A stretch of DNA of 8,836 nt from Pseudomonadota bacterium (GCA_023412175.1 JAEYOB010000621.1:1-8836), one strand, 5' to 3'; counted from the first letter of the stretch, positions 1-8,836 are shown. Numbers and translations are program-made. The notes: generated by a model from the sequence alone, not told the origin.

Positions 1-372
1 CTGCTGACGACGGCCGGCGGCGCCGTGGCGGCGTCCTCGCACATGAGCCGGACCGACGTCCGGCATGTCCAGCAGGCGCTGAACGACGCCGGCTACAACG
101 TCGCGGTCGATGGAGCCTGGGGGCCGAACACCCAGCGCGCGCTGCGCGACTACCAGTCGAAGCACGGCCTGTCCGTGACGGGGCGCGTGGACCGCGACAC
201 GATGGCGGCGCTCAACATGACCCCGTCGGACCGGATGTCCGGCTCCTCGGGCATGTACCGGGAACGGTCGCCGTCGAGCGGCGGCTCCGCGGGCGTCAAC
301 CACATGGGCAGCGGAGCCAAGGGCTCGCGCACGCAGACCGACACCCTGTCCAACCCGCAGACCGTGCGGTGA
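1..372 (+). CDS. Exported peptidoglycan-binding domain protein, 5' end outside the window
   Basis: The open frame runs in from the left edge with no stop before 370-372 (TGA), so the true start lies upstream. The first visible residues (LLTTAGGAVAASS) look like the end of a signal peptide with an Ala-Val-Ala cleavage site. A PG_binding_1-type domain follows over about 55 residues: VQQALNDAGYNVAVDGAWG, then TQRALRDYQ, GLSVTGRVD and TMAALN. This is the usual three-helix module (LQxxLxxxGY / vDGxxGpxT / FQxxxGLxxxGxxD) that binds cell-wall peptidoglycan in the periplasm. The remaining 45 residues or so are Ser/Gly/Arg-rich and look disordered, with no catalytic domain. I infer a small periplasmic wall-binding protein; substrate specificity cannot be told. 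A GTG at 25 could be read as a start, but that would remove the signal peptide, so a partial gene is the better reading. A strong hairpin follows 14 bp after the stop. Confidence 0.85.
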   Translation: MLTTAGGAVAASSHMSRTDVRHVQQALNDAGYNVAVDGAWGPNTQRALRDYQSKHGLSVTGRVDRDTMAALNMTPSDRMSGSSGMYRERSPSSGGSAGVNHMGSGAKGSRTQTDTLSNPQTVR

Positions 373-385
373 CGGGTACCGGAGC

Positions 386-419
386 GACGGGACGCGGGGC
401 CATCCCCCCGCGCCCCGTC
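386..419. terminator. GC-rich stem-loop after the peptidoglycan-binding gene
   Basis: The arms GACGGGACGCGGGG (386-399) and CCCCGCGCCCCGTC (406-419) pair over 14 positions with one A-C mismatch, around a 6-nt loop. The hairpin starts 14 bp after the stop codon at 372, as expected for a transcription terminator. No long T run follows, only GGTTT at 426-430, so it may be Rho-assisted or serve to protect the mRNA 3' end. It lies between two convergent genes, so it could act on transcripts from both sides. Confidence 0.55.
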
Positions 420-426
420 CGATCCG

Positions 427-487
427 GTTTCACGGCGGCGTGAAACAAAGTGAAACACTATGCAACGCCGTTTGGGGTGGTGTTTCA
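427..487. repeat. Cluster of four TGAAAC half-sites in inverted pairs
   Basis: GTTTCACG (427-434) and CGTGAAAC (439-446) form a perfect 8-bp inverted repeat with a GCGG loop. TGAAAC occurs again at 451-456. TGAAACAC (451-458) is perfectly inverted as GTGTTTCA (480-487), 21 bp away. That makes four copies of one 6-mer in 61 bp, in alternating orientation. The region lies between the 3' ends of two convergent genes, so it is not an obvious promoter operator. It could be nested terminator or 3'-end hairpins, a protein-binding site, or part of an unannotated small RNA. I can show the repeat but not its role. Confidence 0.5.
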
Positions 488-500
488 TCCGGCCGCTTCG

Positions 501-522
501 CCGCGGACGCACCGCGGACGCA
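501..522. repeat. 11-bp perfect tandem duplication
   Basis: The unit CCGCGGACGCA occurs twice in direct tandem (501-511 and 512-522), within the non-coding gap between convergent genes. It is most simply a replication-slippage duplication. No function is evident. Confidence 0.6.
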
Positions 523-556
523 CTCAGGAAAAATATCCTAGATTATCCACCGCATA

Positions 557-808
557 TTAGCAACGGGCTTGCGCCGGCTGCTGCCAGTGGACCAGCACGA
601 CGACGCAGCTCCCGTCCCGGCTGCGCCGGACATCGGCGCGGGTGACCCGGCCGTCGGCCTCCTTGCGCCAGCGGTTCGGCGCGCCGACGAAGACGAAACG
701 TTCGCGCTTCAGCAGTTCGGTCGCTTCGGGAATCCCGGCGACGCGAAGCTGGCTGACGTCCTGTCCGGCAAACGGACCGATGCTCTCCCTGGCCACGGCT
801 TTGTGCAT
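557..808 (-). CDS. Small protein of unknown function (83 aa)
   Basis: The start at 806-808 (ATG) is chosen because GAGGAGG (818-824 on the plus strand as CCTCCTC) sits 9 nt upstream, an excellent Shine-Dalgarno site. The longer frame that begins at 889 has no comparable site and would run into the pgm terminator. The protein has no signal peptide or membrane segment and is basic and mixed in composition. Its middle is hydrophobic (ERFVFVGAPNRWRK, about residues 36-49), followed by an Arg-rich stretch (about 54-64) and a beta-like CVVVLVHWQQ near the end. Two cysteines lie at 68 and 83. The spacing of charged and hydrophobic residues suggests a small folded alpha/beta protein, but I do not recognise a family. 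It is downstream of pgm on the same strand but separated from it by an intrinsic terminator, so it probably has its own promoter in 809-887. Confidence 0.7.
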   Translation of the reverse strand: MHKAVARESIGPFAGQDVSQLRVAGIPEATELLKRERFVFVGAPNRWRKEADGRVTRADVRRSRDGSCVVVLVHWQQPAQARC

Positions 809-817
809 GGTGGCAGC

Positions 818-824
818 CCTCCTC
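818..824 (-). promoter_or_regulatory. Ribosome binding site deciding the start of the 83-aa gene
   Basis: Read on the minus strand this is GAGGAGG, 9 nt before the ATG at 806-808. It fixes the start at 808 over the upstream in-frame alternative at 889. Confidence 0.75.
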
Positions 825-887
825 TTTCCACCATCTTGAGGAATATCGAAAGAGGTAGGTGTGCCATTGCCGTGGCCTGGGGCGGAC

Positions 888-908
888 AAAAAAGGGACGT
901 GGCGTCCC
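888..908 (-). terminator. Rho-independent terminator of pgm
   Basis: On the minus strand the sequence reads GGGACG, CCA, CGTCCC, then six T residues (the A run at 888-893 on the plus strand). The 6-bp perfect stem (894-899 with 903-908) plus U tract is a textbook intrinsic terminator. It begins 36 bp after the pgm stop codon at 945-947 and separates pgm from the small gene downstream. Confidence 0.85.
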
Positions 909-944
909 CCAGCCCGCCCCAGCCATCCCGTCAGCCGGCCCCGA

Positions 945-4497
<3,553 letters not shown>

Positions 4498-4503
4498 GCG
4501 CCA

Positions 4504-5142
4504 TCAACTGCGGAAGACGGCGTTGAGTTCGGCCACCTGCTCCGCCGTCAGCGGGCGGACCGGGTGCCCGTGCAGCAGGAAATGCAGCTTCGCCGTCTCC
4601 TCCAGCTCCTCCAGGGCGTAGAGGGCGTCCTTGAGGCTCCTGCCGGCGATCACCGGGCCGTGGTTGGCGAGCAGCACGGCGGCGTGCTTCACCGCCGCCT
4701 CGCGCACCGCCAGCGCCAGCCGCTCGTCGCCGGGGCGGTAATAGGGGACCAGCGCGAGGTCGCCCACCCGCATCACGTAATAGGCGGTGAGCGGCGGCAG
4801 CGGCGCCGCGCCCGGCGCGCGGTCGAGGCAGGACACCGCCACGCTGTGCGTCGAATGGGTGTGGACGATGGCGGCGGCGTCCGGCCGCACCGCGTACACG
4901 CCGGTGTGCAGGAACGCCTCCTTGGACGGCGGGTCGCCGGCGACGTGGCGCCCCTGCCCGTCGAGGCGGGACAGCCGCGCCGGGTCGAGGTCGCCCAGGG
5001 CGCTGTTGGTCGGCGTCACCAGCCAGCCATCGTCCAGCCGGACGCTGAGATTGCCGGTGGCGCCGTGCACGAGGCCGCGCCGGTACAGCAGCTCGCCCAT
5101 GCGGCACAGCGCCTCGCGCGCGTCGCTCTCCTTCATGGTCAT
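4504..5142 (-). CDS. otnC: Class II aldolase/adducin family enzyme, probable 3-oxo-tetronate 4-phosphate decarboxylase
   Basis: A complete 212-aa cytosolic class II aldolase. Zinc ligands are His94 and His96 (VHTHSTHS) and His161 (LLANHGP), with Glu75 (PPSKEAF) at the position of the metal/catalytic Glu of L-fuculose-phosphate aldolase. The GATGNLSVRL segment (27-36) is the phosphate-binding loop. As I recall the family, HTHSTH, PPLTAYYVMRVG, LVPYYRPGD and EELEETAKL are distinctive of OtnC, which turns 3-oxo-tetronate 4-phosphate into dihydroxyacetone phosphate plus CO2. Fuculose or ribulose phosphate aldolases are the alternatives, but fit these blocks less well. Start: ATG 5142 is preceded by GGAGGAGGAGG; ATG 5136, two codons on, is also well placed. 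First gene of an operon with the ABC transporter. The usual partners (OtnK kinase, OtnI isomerase, threonate/erythronate dehydrogenase) are not in this window, so the exact substrate is an inference. Confidence 0.8.
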   Translation of the reverse strand: MTMKESDAREALCRMGELLYRRGLVHGATGNLSVRLDDGWLVTPTNSALGDLDPARLSRLDGQGRHVAGDPPSKEAFLHTGVYAVRPDAAAIVHTHSTHSVAVSCLDRAPGAAPLPPLTAYYVMRVGDLALVPYYRPGDERLALAVREAAVKHAAVLLANHGPVIAGRSLKDALYALEELEETAKLHFLLHGHPVRPLTAEQVAELNAVFRS

Positions 5143-5169
5143 CGCCTCCTCCTCCGCGGCCCGTTCCGG

Positions 5170-5210
5170 TGGTTGCTGAAAAACGACGTTTTGCGAAACA
5201 ACGGTTGCCG
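5170..5210 (-). promoter_or_regulatory. Probable operator upstream of the aldolase/ABC operon
   Basis: AAAACG (5180-5185) and CGTTTT (5187-5192) form a perfect inverted repeat around one base, centred 44 bp upstream of the aldolase start. An overlapping repeat GTTT/AAAC (5188-5191 with 5196-5199) lies beside it. Direct copies of GGTTGCYG flank the block (5171-5178 and 5203-5210), 32 bp apart. The arrangement and distance fit a dimeric regulator site overlapping the promoter. Palindromes with AAACG-like arms are common for LacI-type regulators of sugar genes, but this one has an odd-numbered centre, so the family is a guess. Confidence 0.45.
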
Positions 5211-5248
5211 GCCAATGCGTGTCCGGGCAACCAAAAAACCAGCCGCTC

Positions 5249-5254
5249 TATAAT
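5249..5254 (+). promoter_or_regulatory. Possible -10 element in the divergent AT-rich promoter region
   Basis: TATAAT is a perfect consensus -10 hexamer, 92 bp before the porin-like gene, in the AT-rich stretch 5229-5282 that stands out from GC-rich surroundings. No good -35 hexamer lies 16-18 bp upstream on this strand (GGCAAC is there), and the opposite strand offers TATGAT nearby (5253-5258). The stretch is probably promoter DNA for one or both divergent genes, but exact start sites cannot be fixed. Confidence 0.3.
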
Positions 5255-5340
5255 CATAGTGGATAGCTAGAGAAAATATACGGCGAAATTGTCTCAACAG
5301 GGACTCGGCATCTGCTGCTATTCGGGTGCCGGAGAGACCG

Positions 5341-6141
5341 ATGGCACAGATTTTTCCAAGGGCTTTCCGTATGAGGCAACGGATCCTTGCGCTTTTCCTG
5401 GCGCTTCCCGCAGGGCTGTTCTCCGTCCCGGCACTGGCCGAGGTCGTCAGCTCGTCCGGCGGCGACTGGAGCGCACCGTCGAAACGCTTCGTCGAGGTGG
5501 ACGGCAACTGGGGCGAGGTGGAGATCGGGCAGATCGACGGCGTCCGGCAGCGCCTCGTCGTGACCGGCCCGTCGGAATCCGCGGCGCCGCTGGGCGACAA
5601 CGCCGCCAAGTTCGCCTACTACGCGCCGCAGTTCCGCGGGTTCGAACTCGGCATGAGCTACGCGCCGATGCCGCGCGGGGCCGAGGAGACGCCGGACCCG
5701 CGCGAGGCGCTCCACATGCTGGAAGCCGCGGCGAGCAAGAAGATGCGCGTCGGCAAGGCGCAGGCCAAGCTGACGGCCGGCACCAGCCGGGCGCGGGTTC
5801 GGGCGCAGTCCCACCGGGTTCCGAAGCAGTCCTGGATCGTCGGCGCCCAGGTCGCCTGGGATGCCGTGCGCATGGAGGGCGACGTGCGCGAGCGGTTCGA
5901 CGCGGACGGGGCGGCGTTCCGGAGCTGGAACACCGGCATCACCTACCGGACGGGATCCTGGAACTTCAAAATGCAGATGCAACGCACCCAGGAGGACAAC
6001 GCCCCCGTCGTCAAGGCCTTCACGGCGGATGCGTTCTACGACGTGACGCCGCGCCTGCGGATCACCGCCGACATCGACCGCGCCGCTTCCGACGGAAACG
6101 TCAGCACCGTCGTCCTGGTCGGCGCCAAGGTCGTGTTTTAG
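5341..6141 (+). CDS. Short porin-like outer-membrane beta-barrel protein
   Basis: A 266-aa exported protein. Residues 1-33 form a signal peptide: a basic start, the hydrophobic run ILALFLALPAGLF and an Ala-Leu-Ala cleavage site before EVVSSS. The mature part alternates polar and hydrophobic residues as in beta-strands, with porin-family turns such as NWGEVEIGQIDGVRQ, KFAYYAPQFRGFELGMSYAP, WNTGITYRTGSWNFKMQMQR and FYDVTPRLRITADID. It ends in VVLVGAKVVF, with the C-terminal Phe that the BAM machinery recognises. Full 16-strand porins of this group are usually over 320 aa; the mature 233 residues here would give fewer strands. Start: ATG 5341 follows GGAGAG (4 nt spacing); ATG 5371 is a fair alternative and also leaves a complete signal peptide; GTG 5326 is less likely. 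It is divergent from the aldolase operon. It may carry small solutes through the outer membrane; substrate unknown. Confidence 0.72.
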   Translation: MAQIFPRAFRMRQRILALFLALPAGLFSVPALAEVVSSSGGDWSAPSKRFVEVDGNWGEVEIGQIDGVRQRLVVTGPSESAAPLGDNAAKFAYYAPQFRGFELGMSYAPMPRGAEETPDPREALHMLEAAASKKMRVGKAQAKLTAGTSRARVRAQSHRVPKQSWIVGAQVAWDAVRMEGDVRERFDADGAAFRSWNTGITYRTGSWNFKMQMQRTQEDNAPVVKAFTADAFYDVTPRLRITADIDRAASDGNVSTVVLVGAKVVF

Positions 6142-6165
6142 TATGAACGGCCGGCCCACGCCACG

Positions 6166-6176
6166 AACGGTCCGTT
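6166..6176. repeat. Small inverted repeat between the porin-like and 138-aa genes
   Basis: AACGG and CCGTT (6166-6170 and 6172-6176) are inverted around one T. GAACGG also occurs at 6145-6150, so the motif appears twice in 32 bp. It begins 25 bp after the porin stop and ends 59 bp before the next start, so it could be a terminator stem or an operator. There is no T tract. Weak. Confidence 0.25.
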
Positions 6177-6235
6177 ATCACACCGATGGCGCGATGGATC
6201 GGGCAGGATCCCCCCACGACGAAGGAGGAGTGGGT

Positions 6236-6652
6236 ATGCGCATCGGAAAGACGGCCTTCGCCGTGGTTGTCGCGGTCTGCGGCCTGGGCGCCGCGATCGG
6301 GTTGGGCGGGCTGGATGCCCGGCACGACGCCGGACATGAGGCGGACCGGGTCTACCGGGAGGCGAAGGAACAGTACACGCCAAACACGCCCCGGCACCAC
6401 CGGGCCCGCGAGTTCGGCCGGGCGTTCCTGGCCGGAGGCTCCTACGGCGACGACCAGTGCTCGCGCTATCTGGGCGCCTATGGCTTCGCGTTCATCGCCT
6501 TCAATGACCGGGTGCGCACGAAGGTGCGGGACGCCTACCTGGACGAAGGCTGCGCGCCCACGGCGATGCGGGATCTCGACGAGCGCCTCGTGCGGGCCAT
6601 GGGCGGCAAGGCCGACAAGCCGAAGCCGGCCGCACGCCCGATGCCGCTCTGA
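6236..6652 (+). CDS. Small exported or membrane-anchored protein of unknown function (138 aa)
   Basis: The start ATG at 6236 follows GGAGGAG with 6 nt spacing; an upstream in-frame ATG at 6143 lacks such a site and would bury the hydrophobic segment. Residues 1-26 (MRIGKT then AFAVVVAVCGLGAAIGLGG) form a signal peptide or single membrane anchor. Cys15 lies in it, but Val at -1 makes a lipobox unlikely. The rest is hydrophilic: a charged helical start (AGHEADRVYREAKEQY), then AREFGRAFLAGGSYGDDQC, YLGAYGFAFIAFNDRVRTKVRDAYLDEGC and a Lys/Pro-rich tail (about 125-138). Cys75 and Cys106 are the only cysteines of the mature part and could form a disulfide in the periplasm. I recognise no family. 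It lies 94 bp after the porin-like gene and 90 bp before the kinase gene, all on one strand, so a functional link to either is possible but not shown. Confidence 0.78.
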   Translation: MRIGKTAFAVVVAVCGLGAAIGLGGLDARHDAGHEADRVYREAKEQYTPNTPRHHRAREFGRAFLAGGSYGDDQCSRYLGAYGFAFIAFNDRVRTKVRDAYLDEGCAPTAMRDLDERLVRAMGGKADKPKPAARPMPL

Positions 6653-6742
6653 CGCCGGCGGCGTTCGTCGCATTTCGATACCAAGACCGGAACAATTCGG
6701 TTAGATTCATTCGCATTCGCGACCCCCATCATGGGAGGGGAG

Positions 6743-7906
6743 ATGCCGGGCGATGCGGAGGAAGGCGGGATTTCGCTCAACGAGCTTCTGGCTTCGCGCG
6801 ATCTGTTCGCGGGCATCCTGGCCATCGCCACCGACGCGGTGGTCTCGGTCGATCAGGCGCAGCGCATCATCCTGTTCAACCAGGGCGCCGAGCGGATCTT
6901 CCAGTACACGGCCGCCGAGGCGCTCGGCCAGCCCCTCGAAATCCTGCTGCCCACCCACGCGCGGCCGGCGCACGGCCCGCAGGTGGCGCGCTTCGGCCAG
7001 TCCCCCGTCCCGGCCCGCCAGATGGGCGAGCGCAGCACCATCCGCGGCCGGCGCAAGGACGGCACCGAGTTCCCGGCCGAGGCGTCCATCTCCCGCATCG
7101 TCGTCGGCCGCCGCACGGTCTTCACCGCCATCCTGCGCGACGTGACGCAGGCCCGCGAGGCGGAGGACGCGATCAGCACGCTGAACGCCGACCTGCACCG
7201 GCGCGCCACCCAGCTGGAGAACGCCAACCGCGAGCTTGAGGCCTTCTCCTACTCGGTCTCGCACGACCTGCGCGCGCCGCTGCGCTCGATCTCCGGCTTC
7301 AGCCAGGTGCTGAACGAGGACTACGCCGGCGCGCTCGACGCCGAGGGGCGGGACTACCTGAAGCGGATCGGCGACGCCAGCCAGCGCATGGCGCAGCTCA
7401 TCGACGACCTGCTGGAGCTGTCGCGGCTGTCGCGCGGCGAGGTGCGGCGGGCGCCGGTCGATCTGTCGGCGCTGGCGCAGGCGATCATCGACGACCTTGC
7501 CGCCGCCCATCCCGACCGGCGGGTCACGGTGTCCATCGCACCGGACCTCAAGGCGGAGGCCGATCCCCCTCTGGTGCGCACGGTGCTGGTGAACCTGCTG
7601 GGCAACGCTTGGAAATACACCGGCCGCAAGGACAGCGCCCGCATCGAGTTCGGCGCCACCGCGGATCCGCAGGCGGGCGAAGGAGGGCTTCCGGCCTTCT
7701 TCGTGCGCGACGACGGCGCCGGCTTCGACATGGCGTACGCCGACAAGCTGTTCGGCGCCTTCCAGCGCCTGCACGGCATGAAGGATTTTCCCGGCACCGG
7801 CGTCGGTCTGGCGACGGTCCAGCGGATCGTCCACAAGCATGGCGGCCGGGTTTGGGCGGAAGGTGTTGTAGATCGGGGTGCGACCTTCTACTTCACATTA
7901 CGGTAA
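6743..7906 (+). CDS. Soluble PAS-domain sensor histidine kinase
   Basis: A 387-aa cytosolic kinase without membrane segments. Residues 20-136 are a PAS domain (GILAIATDAVVSVD ... ILFNQGAERIFQYTAAEALGQ ... GRRKDGTEFPAEASIS ... AILRDVTQ). A short coiled-coil-like linker (about 138-168) leads to HisKA with phosphoacceptor His174 in SYSVSHDLRAPLRSI. The HATPase_c domain has its N box at VNLLGNAWKYT (Asn284, Asn288), G1 at VRDDGAGFD (Asp324), the F box KLFGAFQRLH, and G2 GTGVGLA (351-357). All catalytic residues are present, so it should autophosphorylate. The HisKA/HATPase core resembles that of phytochrome-type kinases, but there is no GAF or PHY domain. Start ATG 6743 follows GGGAGG; ATG 6731, four codons earlier, is possible but has no ribosome site. 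The response regulator starts 12 bp after the stop, so it is the likely phosphoryl acceptor. The signal sensed is unknown. Confidence 0.93.
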   Translation: MPGDAEEGGISLNELLASRDLFAGILAIATDAVVSVDQAQRIILFNQGAERIFQYTAAEALGQPLEILLPTHARPAHGPQVARFGQSPVPARQMGERSTIRGRRKDGTEFPAEASISRIVVGRRTVFTAILRDVTQAREAEDAISTLNADLHRRATQLENANRELEAFSYSVSHDLRAPLRSISGFSQVLNEDYAGALDAEGRDYLKRIGDASQRMAQLIDDLLELSRLSRGEVRRAPVDLSALAQAIIDDLAAAHPDRRVTVSIAPDLKAEADPPLVRTVLVNLLGNAWKYTGRKDSARIEFGATADPQAGEGGLPAFFVRDDGAGFDMAYADKLFGAFQRLHGMKDFPGTGVGLATVQRIVHKHGGRVWAEGVVDRGATFYFTLR

Positions 7907-7918
7907 GGGAGGGACGCG

Positions 7919-8353
7919 ATGACGATGAAGCCCATCCTTCTGGTCGAGGACAACCCGGACGACGAGCTGCTGACGCTGCGCGCCCTGAAGAAGAACCACA
8001 TCCAGAACGAGGTGGTGGTGGCGCGCGACGGGCCGGAGGCGCTGGGCCATCTCTTCGGCGGCGAGGACGGCAGCGGGCCGGAACCGATCTCGCCGTCCAT
8101 CGTGCTGCTCGACCTCAAGCTGCCGAAGATCGACGGCATCGAGGTGCTGCGCCGCATCCGCAACGACCCGCGCACCCGGCTGGTGCCGGTGATCATCCTG
8201 ACCTCCTCGCGCGAGGAGCAGGACCTGATCAACGGCTACCAGCTCGGCGCCAACAGCTACATCCGCAAGCCGGTGGATTTCCCCGAGTTCATCCAGGCCG
8301 TCCGCCAGCTCGGCCTGTACTGGCTGATCCTCAACGAAGCGCCGCCGGGGTGA
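7919..8353 (+). CDS. Rcp-like single-domain response regulator
   Basis: A 144-aa stand-alone receiver domain with no output domain. The acidic pocket is Glu10-Asp11, the phosphoacceptor is Asp65 in VLLDLKLPKIDG, the switch threonine is Thr95 (IILTSS), and Lys117 precedes the cis-Pro (IRKPVDF). Insertion of the loop GGEDGSGPEPIS before the beta-3 strand, ILLVEDNPDDELL at the start and a C-terminal VRQLGLYWLILNE are typical of the Rcp1 subfamily, which serves phytochrome-like kinases and usually passes phosphate on or acts by protein contact. AGGGAGGG lies just upstream of ATG 7919 (ATG 7925 is a near alternative). It sits 12 bp behind the kinase gene and 5 bp before the next one, so the three are almost certainly one operon, with the kinase its probable phosphodonor. 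Confidence 0.93.
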   Translation: MTMKPILLVEDNPDDELLTLRALKKNHIQNEVVVARDGPEALGHLFGGEDGSGPEPISPSIVLLDLKLPKIDGIEVLRRIRNDPRTRLVPVIILTSSREEQDLINGYQLGANSYIRKPVDFPEFIQAVRQLGLYWLILNEAPPG

Positions 8354-8358
8354 CGGCC

Positions 8359-8836
8359 ATGTCCGCCATGCCGCCCATCCTCAACATCCTGATTGCCGAC
8401 GACAGCCACGACGACGCGCTGCTGATCGCCCGCCACATCCGCAAGCAGGGGTACGAGGTCATCTGGGAGCGGGTGGACACCGCCGCGGACATGCGGCGCG
8501 CCCTGCGCGACGGGCAATGGGACGTCGTCATCTCCGACGTCAACATCCCCGGCTTCGGCGCGGCGAGCGCCCTGGCGCTTTATAAGGAGCTGGGCCGCGG
8601 CTGCCCGTTCATCGTCGTCTCCGGCATGGTCGGCGAGGAGGCGGCGGTGTCGCTGCTGAAGGCCGGGGCCGGCGACTTCGTGCTGAAGTCCAACCTCGCC
8701 CGGCTGGTCCCCGCGCTGGAGCGCGGCTTCCAGGACTGGCAGGTCCGCCAGGAGAAGGTGCGGGCCGAGGCGGCGCTGCGCGCCAGCGAGGAGCGCTACG
8801 GGCTGGCCGCGCGCGGCGCCAACGACGGCCTGTGGG
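8359..8836 (+). CDS. Response regulator with REC and PAS domains, 3' end outside the window
   Basis: The frame opens at ATG 8359 and runs off the right edge without a stop (159 codons visible). Residues 7-125 or so form a REC domain: Asp14-Asp15 acidic pair (LIADDSHDD), phosphoacceptor Asp60 (VVISDVNIPGFG), switch Ser in FIVVSGMVGEEA, and the conserved Lys in FVLKSNLARL, where Ser replaces the usual cis-Pro. A charged helical linker (WQVRQEKVRAEAALRASEE) then leads into what looks like a PAS domain (RYGLAARGANDGLW). Proteins of this build usually continue into GGDEF/EAL or kinase domains; that end is not visible, so the output is unknown. ATG 8368 and GTG 8350, which overlaps the upstream TGA as GTGA, are alternative starts. 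Last visible member of the kinase/regulator operon. Confidence 0.88.
   Translation, partial: MSAMPPILNILIADDSHDDALLIARHIRKQGYEVIWERVDTAADMRRALRDGQWDVVISDVNIPGFGAASALALYKELGRGCPFIVVSGMVGEEAAVSLLKAGAGDFVLKSNLARLVPALERGFQDWQVRQEKVRAEAALRASEERYGLAARGANDGLW

Noticed and set aside
373..556. Whether the repeats here form a CRISPR array or transposon ends
   Set aside because: The repeats are 6-11 bp, in alternating or tandem orientation and without regular spacers, and there is no transposase or cas gene nearby.
460..645. A 61-codon plus-strand frame in the convergent gap
   Set aside because: No ribosome site before its start; it overlaps the 3' part of the better-supported minus-strand gene, and its composition is Arg/Pro-rich.
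5254..6159. A 301-codon minus-strand frame opposite the porin-like gene
   Set aside because: The plus-strand frame has a ribosome site, a signal peptide and a porin-type C-terminus. The minus frame has none and is shadow-like.
6694..6705. Imperfect hairpin around GGAACAATTC before the kinase gene, considered as a terminator or operator
   Set aside because: The arms need a bulged G and are only about five base pairs, with no T tract, so it is not above chance.
6707..7840. A 377-codon minus-strand frame opposite the histidine kinase
   Set aside because: Mirror of a well-supported kinase gene; composition is typical of an antisense shadow (many Arg, His, Gln, Val-Gly-Gly).

Overview
The window is high-GC, densely coded DNA (GC-rich third codon positions throughout, short gene gaps, AT-rich only in a few intergenic stretches). 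Codon style, a eukaryote-like alpha-D-phosphoglucomutase, a short alphaproteobacterial-looking porin and a cytosolic PAS kinase with an Rcp-type regulator together suggest a Rhodospirillales alphaproteobacterium, most likely Azospirillum or a close relative. This assignment is inferred from protein style; no rRNA or other taxonomic marker is present.

Layout, left to right. Positions 1-372 (+) hold the 3' part of an exported peptidoglycan-binding protein. A convergent intergenic region (373-556) follows, with a strong GC hairpin, a cluster of TGAAAC half-sites and an 11-bp tandem duplication. Next are three minus-strand units. The first is a small gene of unknown function (557-808). The second is phosphoglucomutase pgm (945-2576), with a probable TTG start and a clear intrinsic terminator at 888-908. 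The third is a two-gene operon read from 5142 to 2725: an OtnC-like class II aldolase/decarboxylase followed 6 bp later by a complete ABC half-transporter. A divergent, AT-rich regulatory region with a perfect AAAACG/CGTTTT inverted repeat (5143-5340) separates this operon from the plus-strand genes. Those are a short porin-like beta-barrel (5341-6141), a small exported or membrane-anchored protein of unknown function (6236-6652), and a signalling cluster: a soluble PAS-HisKA-HATPase histidine kinase (6743-7906), an Rcp-like single-domain response regulator (7919-8353), and a REC-PAS protein cut by the window edge (8359-8836).

How the parts work together. The kinase, the stand-alone receiver and the REC-PAS protein are tightly spaced, have intact phosphotransfer residues and probably form one signalling pathway. 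Pgm joins glycolysis to glucose-1-phosphate and so to polysaccharide synthesis. The OtnC-like enzyme would make dihydroxyacetone phosphate from a phosphorylated 3-oxo-tetronate, but no kinase, isomerase or dehydrogenase partner is visible beside it; it is paired instead with a transporter of exporter architecture. I see no mobile element, CRISPR array, tRNA or rRNA, and no gene set that clearly amounts to an undescribed system. The points most worth a second look are the otnC/ABC pairing, the unusually short porin, and the regulatory repeats.
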